NCBI RefSeq assembly: GCF_014066305.1
Contig: NW_023501037.1
Span: 434,001 to 498,000, forward strand
Reading direction: 5' to 3'
Length of the DNA: 64,000 bases
From: Letharia columbiana
Lineage: Eukaryota > Ascomycota > Lecanoromycetes > Lecanorales > Parmeliaceae
A program made the position numbers and the translations under genes. This document shows positions 1 to 12,426 of the stretch, piece after piece. The first letter of the stretch is position 1. Every line of letters begins with the position of its first letter. The notes beneath the pieces were generated by a model. It saw only the letters and a list, made by a program, of their open reading frames with translations, did no database searches and was not told where the DNA came from.

Positions 1-905
1 ATACTTCTTAATAGAGAATAAAGATATTAATCTCTTTAAGAAAACTCGATTTTTTATACTTATTAGATATTCGATATCTAGATATTCTAATTTTAATAAA
101 GCTTCTAAAGAAAGATTAAATAGCTTAATAAGATAATACTATAATTAAAAAATTATTCTATTATTTAAATTCGCGAATATTATAAACTCGATTAACTTAA
201 GTTTCTTAGAAATAAACGCCTTTATTAATAGTATTTTTTTAGAGATTTATATTAATTTCTCTAATAATAAGTCGAATATAGAATTCTTCTCTCTAGAAAT
301 CTTTTTAATATTCTTTAAAGAGATTATTTAATAATAAGATTTCTTTTTAAAATAAATATATAACTAATTATTAGATAAAAACTTCTTTTAATATTTTTAA
401 TAAATTAATAAATCTTTTATTTTATTTATAATAATATAATAAATAATTAAGATAAACTCGACGTTAACTTTCTTATTCTTATAATCGAATTTCTTATCTT
501 CTAAAATCTTATTCTTATATATATTATAAAAATAATTATTACTACTTATATAATATATTAAAGAATTTTATAAATATATAAAATTATAATCTTTATAATA
601 GCTCTTAGAAATAAAGCTTTTATTTCTAAGATTATAAAAATATACTTTTTATAAAGATTAAGATATAAATATTCTCGTAAATTCTTAATTATTATATTTT
701 TAATTATTATTATATTATCTATCTAAATAAAATAAACGTTTATTATAATTCTAATAATTTATTTAATTTAAATATTATAATTAATTTAGTTAGAAGTTTT
801 CGATTATAATTATAAATAACTATTTAAAAATTAATAAAACGTTTTTTAAAGTTTAATTTCCTAGAGTTATAGTTAAAATCTAAATCTAAACTTAAATCTA
901 AAAAA
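1..905 (-). pseudogene. Ty3/gypsy fragment, inverted copy of 3,820-4,719
   Basis: This stretch is the reverse complement, with scattered transitions, of about 3,820-4,719; base 1 pairs with about base 4,719. Clear anchors are the shared tract with TTCGCGAATATTATAAA near 170-190 and its partner near 4,535-4,555. The partner lies in the plus-strand gag/protease part of Gypsy-C, so this is the same part of a second element lying in the opposite orientation and running off the window start. It contains no CA or TG, so RIP is saturated, and no open frame survives. Whether it is a separate insertion or one arm of a rearranged Gypsy-C cannot be told here. Confidence 0.75.
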
Positions 906-910
906 AAATC

Positions 911-982
911 TAAAAAAAAAATTTTTTAAAAAATATAAAAAAAAAAAAAATTATTTTAATTTTTTTTTTAAAAAAAAAAAAA

Positions 983-1024
<42 letters not shown>

Positions 1025-1098
1025 TTTTTAATATTTTTAAAAAAAAAAAAAAAAAATTTTAAAAAAAAAAAAAAAAATATAAAAAAATAAAAAAAAAA

Positions 1099-1131
<33 letters not shown>

Positions 1132-1216
1132 TAAAATTTTTAAAAAAAAATTATTAATAATAAAAAAAAAAAAAAAATTTATTAAATTAATTTTTATAAA
1201 AAAAATTTTAATTTTT
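911..1216. repeat. A/T homopolymer tract with no G or C
   Basis: 306 consecutive bases contain neither G nor C; the last C before it is at 910 and the next is at 1,217. The tract is made of long A runs broken by short T runs. It lies between the inverted gypsy fragment and an LTR-like end. RIP alone usually leaves some CpG and CpT cytosines, so this tract is more extreme than its surroundings. It may be a true simple-sequence tract or a poorly resolved assembly segment. Confidence 0.85.
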
Positions 1217-1390
1217 CGATATAGCGTAAGAACTTAATATATCGCTTATCGCTTTCTTTTCTTTCTTCGAGAAACCTTACTAGCGTAACTTGATATATCG
1301 CTTTCTTTTCTTTCTTCGAGAATATTTATAGCTTTAGCTTAATTAATTAATCAATTACAATTAAAATTAAGAATTATCTTTCTCTTCTTC
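1217..1390 (+). repeat. LTR-end-like direct repeat, partner at 54,535-54,706
   Basis: About 170 bp here match 54,535-54,706 in the same orientation, starting CGATATAGCGTAAGAACTTA. Inside is a short duplication: the phrase ending TTTCTTTTCTTTCTTCGAGA occurs twice about 60 bp apart in both copies. In each case a degraded gag-like region follows, so this is best read as the 3' part of a 5' LTR. The pair could be the two LTRs of Gypsy-C or LTR ends of two related elements. The left part of the LTR is not recognisable here, because the G/C-free tract takes its place. Confidence 0.55.
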
Positions 1391-2590
1391 GAGAAACTTC
1401 TTTTTAAAAGTATATATATACTTCTTATATAGTATCTCTAATAATTAATAATAATATATAACTTTTCTATATTCTTTAACTATTATTCTTATTATTTTTT
1501 ATATTAAAGATATTATTCTTATATTAAAAAGTTTTACTTTTATTACTTTTTTAAAGAAAGAATTTTTTTTAAAAGAAAGAATCGCTACGAGAGTTACTTA
1601 CTTTCTCTTACTTTTTAAATAACTTTTCTTCTCTTAAAAAAAACTTATCTCTTATTTTTAATACTTTTCTTTCTTCTTGATAAATCTTTCTTTTTATTTC
1701 TTTTTATATCTTCTTTTATAATAAAGTATAATTATTTATAATCAATAAAATTAGAAAATCTATTCTATTAGACTTAATAATTTTACTTATTTTTTAATTT
1801 TAAGCTTTCTTAATAAAAAATCTTAAACTAGTATAAGTAAATTCTTAATAAGAATTATTATTAAATTATTAAATCGATTATATAGACTTATAATCTACCT
1901 ATCGATATTCTTTATAATTAAAATTTATATATTTAATAAGATCGATCTTAGAGTATTAACTCGATTTCTCTTTTAGAGATTACTCGATTAGAGAAATCTC
2001 TTATCTACTCTCTTTTTTAAAATTATAATTTTAAATTTATAAGTACTTTAATAAAAGTAATTATTATCTTTATATATAGAGTTCGTTATTATATAAATAG
2101 TAATTACTTTCTTATTTAATAAGTTAAAATAACTTAATTTAAGTCTAAGAATACATCTATTTTTAAGAATCTAAGTCTCGATTTAAGAGATTATATAAAC
2201 GCTTTCTTAAAGTTATTATCTTCTTCTTTTATTAAAATAATTTAATCTTCTCGTCTTAATAGAATTTCTATTTTTAAGCTTAATAAAGATAAAGAAAGAA
2301 GACTTATTAGTCTTTTCTTATTATTATTTATAACTCTTATATAAAAATCTTAATCTCTTTATTAATCTTAATCTTTATCTTTCTTTTTATTATTTTTAAA
2401 TTCTATATTAAAAATAAATTAAGCTTTAAAAAAGTTAAGTATATTAAATTTCTAGAATCTTTATATAGTAATAAACTTAGTAAATAAAATTCTCTTTTTA
2501 TTAGATTAAGCTATATTTAATAAGATATTAAAAAATAATAATAAAGAATATCGAAATTTTCTAAATATAGGATTTTTTAATAATAAATTT
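1391..2590. other. Unassigned RIP-degraded sequence
   Basis: No frame here could be tied to a protein family. The sequence is AT-rich and depleted in CA and TG like its surroundings, with pyrimidine-rich runs near 1,380-1,720 and 2,330-2,400. By position it would be the leader and start of the Gypsy-C gag, downstream of the LTR-like repeat, but that is inference from order only. Confidence 0.4.
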
Positions 2591-3840
2591 AATAGATTAG
2601 TTTTTAATTAGCTAGAAGCTTTTAATTTAGAAAATATTATTTTAAAATTTAATTTTAATAAAAATTAATCTCTATAAAATTAAGAAAGTTTTTAATAAAT
2701 ATTATTTTTATTTATAAGAGTAAATTTAATAATATAATAGATTATATTATAAGTTATATAAATAACTCGAAAAAATTTATAATTGACTTTTAATATTATA
2801 GATTTAATAAATTTATAAAATCTTCTAGAATCTTCTAGATAAGCTACTTTAAGAGAATTTAATAATAATTTTTATACTTTTAATCTAAGATTCTTTTATT
2901 TAAATCTAAAAGAATTATATAATATTAATAATATTATTTTTAATAATAAAGAAATTATATATTAAAAAGTATATTCTTTTTATTAATATATAAAAGATTA
3001 TATTATAATTAAAGAAGAGAATATTATATATATAAATCTCTTAATTTATTTTTAAGAAGTTACCTTATTCTAATAGCTAAATACTTTATTTTAAAATAAG
3101 AAAAATATAATAATATAACTTTAAATAGAATTAAGAAAAACGCTTATTTAATTATAAGATTATTTTAAAAGATTTATATTCTTAATCTTAGATTAATTTA
3201 TAAAATAAATTTATATTCTTAATAACGCTAATAGTAGATATAATCTTATAAGCTATATATAAAGTATTTCTAAATATATTATATAAATAGAAATCTTTAA
3301 AAGATATATTTAAGCTATTTAAGTATAAAATTATTTAAAAATCGAGTTATAAATTACTATATCGTCTTTAATTTTTTAAATTATATTTCGTTAATTTATA
3401 GAGAAGTTTAATAATAGAAAGAAGCTATAATATTATCTTAATTAGTAAAAGAAATTATAATATAAAAATATATAAAAGAAAGTTTAAGATCGAGAATAAG
3501 AGAGAGATAAAGATTAAGATTATAAATAATAATTTAATATAAATAAATCTTTTTTTAAGAAATAATAAGATAGATTTTAGAAAGCTTAAAAGCGATTATT
3601 TCTTTCTTCTCGCTCTTTTATAATAGATTCGCGAGTCTATAATACTCGTTCTTATTAATTAAAACTATTATATCTAGATTATAAATATTAATAATAATTA
3701 AATTTTCTTATATATTTCTCTTATACTTTTTAAACTTATATATCTTATTAATAAAATTAAGATAATTAAATATCTTCTTATATATAATTATCTAAATAGT
3801 AATTTTTATAAATATAACTCTTAATTTAAGTTTAAACTTA
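2591..3840 (+). pseudogene. Probable Gag region of Gypsy-C
   Basis: On the plus strand a frame broken only by TAA and TAG can be followed through parts of this stretch. Near 2,850-2,960 it reads like the helical core of a retrotransposon Gag (a Phe/Leu-rich segment after an ALREF-like start), followed by a Lys/Arg-rich region near 3,470-3,560. A Gag is expected here because a gypsy protease lies immediately downstream on the same strand. I could not find a clear CCHC knuckle, and the frame is uncertain, so the call rests mainly on gene order. The first part could equally be untranslated leader. Confidence 0.35.
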
Positions 3841-5710
3841 AACTTCGATTATAACTTTAAGAAATCAGGCTTTAAGAAACGCCTTATTAACTTTTAAGTA
3901 GTTATTTATAATTATAATTAAAAATATCTAATTAAATTAATTATAGTATTTAAATTAAATAAACTATTAAAATTATAATAATATTTATTTTATTTAATTA
4001 GATAATATAGCGATAATTAGAAATATAATAATTAAGAAATTATAAGAATATTTATATCTTAATTCTTATAAAAAGTATATTTTTACGATCTTAGAAATAA
4101 GAGCTTTATTTTTAAAGGCTATTATAAAGATTATAATCTTATATATTTATAAAATTCTTCGATATATTATATAAATAATAATAATTATTTTTATAATATA
4201 TATAAGAATAAGACTTTAGAAGATAAGAAATTCGATTATAAAAATAAGAAAGTCGATATCGAGTTTATCTTAATTATTTATTATATTATTATAAATAAAA
4301 TAAAAGATTTATTAATTTATTAAAAATATTAAAAGAAGTTTTCATTAAATAATTAGTTATATATTTATTTTAAAAAGAAATCTTATTATTAAATAGCGTC
4401 TTTAAAGAATATTAAAAAGATTTCTAGAGAGAAGAATTCTATATTTAATTTATCACTAAAGAAATTAATATAAATCTTTAAAAAAATACTATTAATAAAG
4501 ATATCTATTTCTAAAAAACTCGAGTTAATTAAATTTATAATATTCGCGAATTTAAATAATAGAATAATCTTTTAATTATAGTATTATCTTATTAAGCTAT
4601 TTAATCTTTCTTTAAAAGCTTTATTAAAATTAAAATATCTAAATATCGAATATCTAATAAATATAGAAAATCGAGTTTTCTTAAAGAGATTAGTATTCTC
4701 TTTTTTTATTAAGAAGTATATAGTTTTAATTATCTTATATAAAATTAATTTAAATCGATATTTTATTAATAAATAGATTACTTTTTCTTTTTTTATAAAA
4801 GATAAAATTTTAAAAAAAAAGCTTCTTATAATTAAGTTTATTTAAGATATATATATTATAAATAATTTTAAAATAAATCTTCTAATAGAAATAAATATAT
4901 TTAATTTAAAAGAAGTAGTAGTTTATCTTTTATAAAAAAAAGTAATTTTTATTAAATATAAAAATATTATTATATTAATATAAGCTACTATTAGAAATAA
5001 TATAAGAATTTAATAAATTATAAGATCGAAATAATATTAAGTTATTTCTTTAAAATTTATTAAATCTATTACGATATCTTTATAAAATAAGAATTTATTT
5101 TTTAATTAAGATTTTCTTTTTAAATCGAAAATAAACGAAGTTTATATATATCTTATAAATATAAATTTTAACTTTATTTCTATTTAAAATAATAGTATTA
5201 TTTCGCTTATAATATCTTATTATTATAAAATTAACTTTATAATTAAATATAAAGCTAAAAAAGATTATTTAATTTAAATAATGAATTATTTTTTAGTAGC
5301 TAAGATATTTAAAGATAAAGGGTTTATATTTAAGGAATTTATTAATCTTATTATATTAAAATTAGCTATCGAAAAAGTAATTATAAATCTTACTTTAAAA
5401 ACTTAACTATCTAATAAAATTACTATTTATAAAAAATAGAAATATATTAATATAATACGAAGTATCTTAAAAGAAAACTTTTATATCTAAAAAGACTTTA
5501 ATAATATTATTAATCTTTCTAAATTAAAATAATTATAAATACTAATTATTACGAATTAATAATCTTCTATAACGAAATTAAAGAATAAGATTTATTCTCT
5601 AATTTTAGAAAGTTATAAGTTTATCGATAAGAAGTTTAATAAGATATATATTTAAGATAAGATAAGCTAGTCTAAAGAACTAACTTTTTTTACTTTTTTT
5701 ATTTTTATAA
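3841..5710 (+). pseudogene. Gypsy-C pol, 5' part: protease and start of reverse transcriptase
   Basis: The plus strand encodes the front of a Ty3/gypsy polyprotein. At 4,876-4,930 the frame reads NLLIEINIFNLKEVVVYL, which matches the retropepsin segment usually seen as NLLIGxDxLGPEGxxxDL once Gly-to-Glu, Asp-to-Asn and Pro-to-Leu RIP changes are allowed. Downstream, near 4,990-5,080, comes the Arg-rich linker before RT. The last codons read ELTFFTFFIFI, matching the TPFSFPVFV segment that begins fungal gypsy RT domains. The frame then stops at the 8-bp repeat TCTATAAG and is taken up again, in phase, at 46,132. Stops are TAA or TAG only. Part of it (3,820-4,719) is repeated in inverted form at the window start. 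Confidence 0.75.
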
Positions 5711-5718
5711 TCTATAAG
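5711..5718. repeat. 8-bp target-site duplication, left copy (TCTATAAG)
   Basis: TCTATAAG lies directly before the terminus TACTAGCCG. The same 8 bases follow the inverted terminus CGGCTAGTA at 46,124-46,131. Removing one copy and everything between joins the Gypsy-C RT frame in phase, which is strong support for a true target-site duplication. Confidence 0.88.
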
Positions 5719-6191
5719 TACTAGCCGAAAAGATATGGTATATCTTATAAGATATTCCATATTAAGTAATATCATATCGTACTCGAGTATAATATAAATA
5801 GAATCGAATATCATATCATTTTTCTAATATAGATTCGAGATCTTAGCGAGATATTTCACGATATAATATATCTATGAGATTATACTATGAAATAATATAT
5901 ATATAAAATATTCTTACTGAGATTTCTATATTTATAGAATAATCCGACTAAGATTACTGGCCGAAAAGGTATGATATATTTCATGGGATATTTCATATTA
6001 AGTAATATTATATCGTACTCGAGTATAGTATAGATAGGGTCGGATACTATTATTCTTTTTCTGGTATAGGTTCGGGATCTTAACGGGATATTCCACGGTA
6101 TGGTATATTTGTAATATTATACTATAAAATGGTATATATATAAAATATCTCGATTGAGATTTCTATATTTATAGAATAATTCGATTAAGAT
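5719..6191 (+). repeat. Tandem pair of left terminal repeats (236 and 237 bp)
   Basis: Unit 1 runs 5,719-5,954 and unit 2 runs 5,955-6,191. Both start TACT(A/G)GCCGAAAAG and end with CGA(C/T)TAAGAT. The reverse complement of 17,796-18,003 and of 45,916-46,123 aligns over most of their length. Unit 2 keeps several CA and TG dinucleotides (for example GGTATGATATATTTCATGGG), so it is less RIP-mutated than the flanks, while unit 1 is intermediate. Both lack any recognisable coding content. The doubling of the left end, against single right ends, points to unequal recombination or an abortive second insertion. Confidence 0.85.
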
Positions 6192-9100
6192 ATATAGAAT
6201 ATATTTATTCTTCTTTATTAAGAGAGAGGGAATATAAAAAGTAATCTAATATAGCTATTTATCTTCTTATTAATAGTAATAATTAGAATAATAATTAGAA
6301 CTATAAGCGTCTCTATTCTTCTTCTTAAAATTATAATATAAAAGAATATTCTAAATTTTAAATCTTTAAATATTATAAGAATAAAATTCTATAACTATCT
6401 CTATTTATATATTCGCCTTAACGCGTTAAATAAGCTTAATAAACTTTATATTTATCTTTCTCTCGAACTCTTTATTACTCTTCTATTTTATTTTATCGTA
6501 ATTCTTTTAAGTATCTTAAGTTTATCTTTATCTAATTAAACTTATTAATTATTTATAAATAGATTCGCTTCTCGAGTTATTTTAGATCTTTTTATCGAGA
6601 TTAGATTTATTATTATTAATTCTCTCTAACTATAAATTTATCGATTATTTCTCTATATATTATAAAGTGTTAGCGATATATCTTAATAAATTTATAAATA
6701 TTAGATTTATCGAAGTATTTTTTATAAGCTCGTTATCTTCGCTAATATAATTATTATAGTTATTAATTAAATTTTTATATAAAGTATTATTAGCTCTTTT
6801 AATTTAATTCGATATATTAAGATTTTCTTTAAAATTAAGTCTAGTCTATTTAAGCTCGTTTTTTTAATATTTTATATAAAGAATTATTATTAAAGCACGA
6901 AATATCGCTAATAAATAATACTTCTAAGTATTATAATATCTTTTAATTATTAAAAAGTATCGCTTATACGTAATAGTCTCCGCGAGAGAATAAAGAATAT
7001 TACGAGCTATTCGAGTAATTATAACGTATTTAAACTTTAATTTCTTTTATTATTTTAAAATCGAAAGATTCGCTAAATTATTAAAAGAAGCTTTATAAAG
7101 ATTAAAGATAAGATTATAATTAGAATAATAATTAGAAAACTTATTATTTCGTTTATATTACTAAAGCTAATTATATCTATTCTTATTATCTAAATTCTTA
7201 ATCTCAAATTCTATCGCTTAATTAAGCGTATTTTTATTCGATTAATTTATTCGCTTAGCTCTTTATAATTAACTACTTATATTAATATTTTAATAATTTT
7301 AAAATATTCTTTTAAGCGTTTTCTAGTAGATCTTCGTCTATAATTTTTTTTAATATTAATCTTTTAATTTAATTTCTTTAACTTTATATTATTATAACTT
7401 AAATATAAAAGCGTAGCTTATTTATATAGATAGCTTAAATCTAATTAAGTTCGATTATAATAAATAGCTAATTTCTCGCGAGCCGTTTTAAGAGCTTTAA
7501 GAAATTCTTTTTTCTAAGAAATTCTCTTTCTTCTTAATTTCTTAAGCTTTTTATCTATATAATTAAATAGATAATTATAAATATTAAAGATATAATAAAT
7601 TATAGCCTTCTTTTCTTTATTTATTAACTTTATAAATTTATAAAAAGATCTAATAAGCTAAATTAAATATTAAATCTATTAAAAATTAATTAAAAATTAT
7701 TTAAATATCTAGACTATAGTTTCTATCTATAATTATTTTTTATTACTTAATCTTAAGTAGATAGCTAATCTATTTTTTAAAAAGTATATAATATTAATAT
7801 AAAGAAGTAGAGCGCGAATTAATATCTAATAAGTTAAATTTTAATAAATTTTAATATTCTAAAAGAGTTTAAGAAAGCGTTTTTAATAATATTACTTCTT
7901 TTTAGAAGATTAATATTTATCTAATATTAAAATATTCTTATTTTAAAGTTATTTAATTTATAATATAAAAAAGATCTCTTTACGCTAGCCGCTAATATTA
8001 ATATATATAACGATTTTTCGAATCTTAATATAATTAATAATATAATAACTAGAATAATAATAAGAAATATTATATCTTTATTAGAATTATCGATAGATTA
8101 ATTATACTTATTTAAACTTAATTCTTATCTTCTTTATTATCTTAACTTCTCTAAAATTTCTTATTTATTAAAATAATTCTAATATTATCTAGAAGTTCTT
8201 TTAAGACTAATTAAATAATATACGCTATATAGAAAATATATTATAAATAATTTAAAAACTTAAATTCTTTAATATTAAGCGAGTTTTTTATTACGAAAAT
8301 AGAAAGATAAGTAATTAAATCTTCGAAGAGTATACTATTATTACTAGCGTTATTAATTATAAATTTAAATATATAATTTTAAATCTTATATTTTATAAGA
8401 ATTAAATTAATAATACTTATAAGTTTCTAGCTAATATATTTATCTTTAATATACTCGAAGTCTATAAGAATCTCGTATTATTGCTAATTAATATTAATAA
8501 AAAAGATTAGGATTATTATAAATAATTAGTAATTATAAAATAACTAATAATCTAGAGCTAGAGAGACTTTAATATTATCGACTAATAAATCTTTTAATAA
8601 TCTTATTTCTAACTCTATAGCTTTTCTTATTAATCGATTCTTTATAATAAATATTAATTTTAATTATATATTAAGATCGAGATAGCGTAAGAATTATAAT
8701 ATCTTAGAATTATTAGTAATTATAAATAAAATATCGATATTTATAATCTAATAATAAAATTATTTTAAAAAGTCTTCGCGTATAAACTTTTAACTTTCTA
8801 ATATTATAAGAAAATCTTAATATTATTTTTTCTAAAGTAAATAATAAGCTAGATATTTTATTTATTATTTTATTTATTAATAATTTATATTATCTAATTT
8901 AGAAATATATCTAATTTTTATAACTATTAACTAGATTCGTTTATTATAAACTATTTAAATTAGATTTCTTAATATATCTTTTAGACTTAATATATACTAT
9001 TATATCGCTTATTTCGTAATCTATAAATAGATAAATTAGAATCTTATTATAATAACGATAAATAATATATAGCTCCCCGAAATCGATAAGTATATATTCG

Positions 9101-12100
9101 TTAAATTATATTTACTTCTAAAATTTCTTAATTTCTAAGTCTTAATAAATAAATTAATGATCGTTATTAGATTTAGATTAATTCTATATAACCTATACTA
9201 TCTTTATTTATTATTATATTTATTATTTTTTATTATTAATATTAAAAAGAAAGTAAGATTTATTACTATCTTTATATCGAAATATACTTATTAATATCTT
9301 ATACTAAGTATCGTCGATTAAGGAAATTAGATTTATATTAAATAGAGGTCTAGTTAATATTATAAAATTAAGACGTTTAAAGAGAAATTAAAAGAGATAT
9401 ATAAATAAATAAAATATTAGAAATAAAATAAGATTAATATTTAATATATAAATCCTATCTTCTCGCTATAATAGAAACTTATATCGCTTTAATAACTTAT
9501 ATTACTTTAATAATATATCGCTATATTATTCTTAACATTTTAAATTAAAGATTAATTCTTTCTAATTAGCGTTATAATTAGTAATTATATATTTAAGAGT
9601 ATATAATAACATTAATATAGAATTAATATTTAATTTAATTAATTTAAAACTCTAATTAGTCTAGCTATTAACGCTTTTCTACTCGATATAATATATACTT
9701 AATTCGCTTTAATATTACTTATTCGTTATTATATTATTTTAAATATTAAAATTAAGAATTATATTTTTTTAATTAATATTCTAATTACTAGCTATATTAA
9801 TAAGAGCGTATATTAATATCTTAAAACTATTAAATAAATTTTATTAGATATTAATATAGAATTAGAATTTAATTTAAACGCTTTAATAATTTAATTAGCT
9901 AAATTAGTTATCACCTAAATCTTTTATATATAAAGATTAAATCTTTTATCGCGTTAAAACTATTCTTAAATATCGATATCTTTCTTATTAATATAACTCT
10001 CTTTCATTTAAGTAATATTATAATATCTTTTACTCAAGCGTTAAAATATTAAAGTATCGTATTCTCCGCTTTTAATTAAGCGATCTTATCTTTAAGTCGA
10101 TATCTTTAATCTTATAAAAATAAGAATAAATTCGTTATAGACGAATTTAAGAAAGAAATAATATCTTCTTCTATCTTTATAGTAGAAAAAAAGAAGAGAG
10201 TAAGTAAATTAACTATAAGCTATACGCGATCTAGTATCTAAAAATAGCGAATTAATAAAATTATAATATTAAAATAAAGAGCTTTTTTTATAATTAGTAA
10301 ATATAAGATTAAATAGAAATTAATTAGATTAATAAGATTATCTTTAATAAATATATCGCGTATATAAAGAATATCGAAATATATAGAATATATATAGAAT
10401 ATAAGAGAGGGCGTATATATATAGCTATAGATATCTAAAGTATATTTGAAATATAGAAAGAAGCGTTTATATATAGCTTTACGATATATATTAATAAAAA
10501 AGAAGTTAATCTCTTTTTCTAATTAGCTTTTTAATTAACGTTTAAATTTAATCTATCTTTAAATAGTATTTTATTCTAATAAGATTTTAGTTATATAATA
10601 TTAGTTAGCTCGATAACGAATACTTAGTATTATTCTTTTCTAATTTACTCTCTTCTTTTTTAAAAATTCTTTTTATTATTATAGTAATTATATTATAATA
10701 CGCTCGTTTATTACGATATTATCTATATCTAGAGAAAATAAAATTATTTTCCTTATATTCTATAGTTAAATTAAATTAATAATATTATTTTTATAAAATA
10801 AGTATACGTCTAATAGCGCTATATCTCTTAATATAATAATTAATTATAATATTAATTATAATTTATTAATATATAGTATTATTATCTATTAAAGCTATTA
10901 ACTTAATAATTACGAAAATTTAGAAAATTCTTAATAATTTATTAACTACTAATTTAAACTTATTTAAATTATTAAAGCGAAATAAAAATAAAACTTCGCG
11001 AAGGCGAAGATTAGAAGATTATATATAAAGTTTAAAAAGTATAGCTATAAATAAGAAAAGTGCGTAATTATATTAATTATATATATTTAAACTAGATAAT
11101 AAATTAATTATACGCGTTAATTATATTATTATTAATTAGACTTTAAAGCTTATATATTAAAGAAAATCCGCGAATTATAAAAATTAACGAACTTAATTAT
11201 TTCTCGAATTATATTCGCTTAAGTAATAAAGGAGATCTTAATTTATATAATTTTAAATTCGATTAATTCGCTTCGAATTTAATTCTCTATATTAGGCGTA
11301 CTTTAAGAAGCTATAAAGATAAAATTAGCGAGCGATTTTAATAATATAACTTACTTTTTAGTAATTATAAATAAAGAAAATTATTAACTAATATCTAGCG
11401 GCTTAATTATATATATTTTATATAAAAAGAATTACTTTATAATCGAAAGATATATAGTTTCTCAGATAATTACGATAAGATATAAGCTTATAAATAATAA
11501 TATAATATTATTAAAGTCTAGACGTAGTTTTTATAAAAAGAAAATATATAATAAATAAAAGAAAAACTATTCTAAGTTAAGAATAAGATATTCTAATTAT
11601 CTTTCTACTTATTACGCTTAATTAATAATATTTAGCTATTATACTTAATCTAATAACTTTATATATTTTATATTTATAGAATAGAACTTCTTAAATCGAT
11701 TTAAATATAAATATATACTCGTAAAAATATCATTGCTTCAATGAAAGAGGTTTCTTATCCTAGAATCTATATTAAATTAAAGATTATATTCTTATATTCG
11801 ATAGCTTTAGTTTTTATAATTACTATTAATATCGCGATTAAATTCGTATAGTAATAGTATATCTTTCTTATTAGCGGGTATTTCTACGTTTAATAACTTT
11901 AATTCTTATAATTATTATTAATATCGCGACCAAATTCGTATAGTAATAGCAAGCCTTTCTTATTAGCGGGTATCTTTATATTCGATAGTTTTAATTTCTA
12001 TAGTTATTATTAATATCGCGATTAAATTCGTATAGTAATAGCACGCCTTTCTTATTAGCGGGTATCTCTATATTCAATAACTTTAATTTCTATAATTACT

Positions 12101-12426
12101 ATTAATATCGCGATTAAATTCGTATAGTAATAATACGTCTTTTTTATTAACGAGTATCTCTATATTCGATAGCTTTAGTTTTAATAATTACTACTAATAT
12201 TGTAACTAAATTCGTATAGTAATAATACGTCTTTCTTATTAACGAGTATGTTAATAATCGTAAATAGTTGAAATATAATAGAAAATAGTAGATAACTCTT
12301 AGTAATATTCGATCTTAAATCTATAGCTTCTTTATCTTATCTAGAAGTAAAGATATTTATATCTAAAATTTAAAATAAGTAAATTTTAATATATAGTTAA
12401 TAAATATCTAGATATAAATCTTCTAG
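6192..12426 (-). pseudogene. Segment A, copy 1: unidentified minus-strand coding relic
   Basis: This 6.2-kb segment is repeated, in direct orientation, at 18,004-24,342 with many transitions. On the minus strand, about 8,590-9,160 can be read for some 190 codons broken only by TAA and TAG; it includes the stretch EYILIDFGELYIIYR and, further on, RKLKVYTRRLFKIILLLDYK. This looks like real protein sequence, but I do not recognise the family. Being the body of the TIR-bounded element, it is where a transposase would be expected. The 3' end of the segment holds a 92-bp minisatellite (11,788-12,250). CA and TG are nearly absent, with islands of less mutated sequence such as 11,880-12,060. Confidence 0.6.
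11788..12250 (+). repeat. 92-bp minisatellite, about 5 units (copy 1)
   Basis: The core ATATCGCGATTAAATTCGTA recurs with its ATCGCG at 11,831, 11,923, 12,015, 12,107 and 12,199 (the last changed to ATTGTA), an exact 92-bp period. Each unit also carries TTTCTTATTAGCGGGTAT. The period is not a multiple of three, so the array is unlikely to have encoded a protein repeat. Some units keep CA. Confidence 0.92.

Noticed and set aside
11788..12250. CRISPR array
   Set aside because: The 92-bp units are contiguous repeats without unique spacers, in a eukaryotic context.
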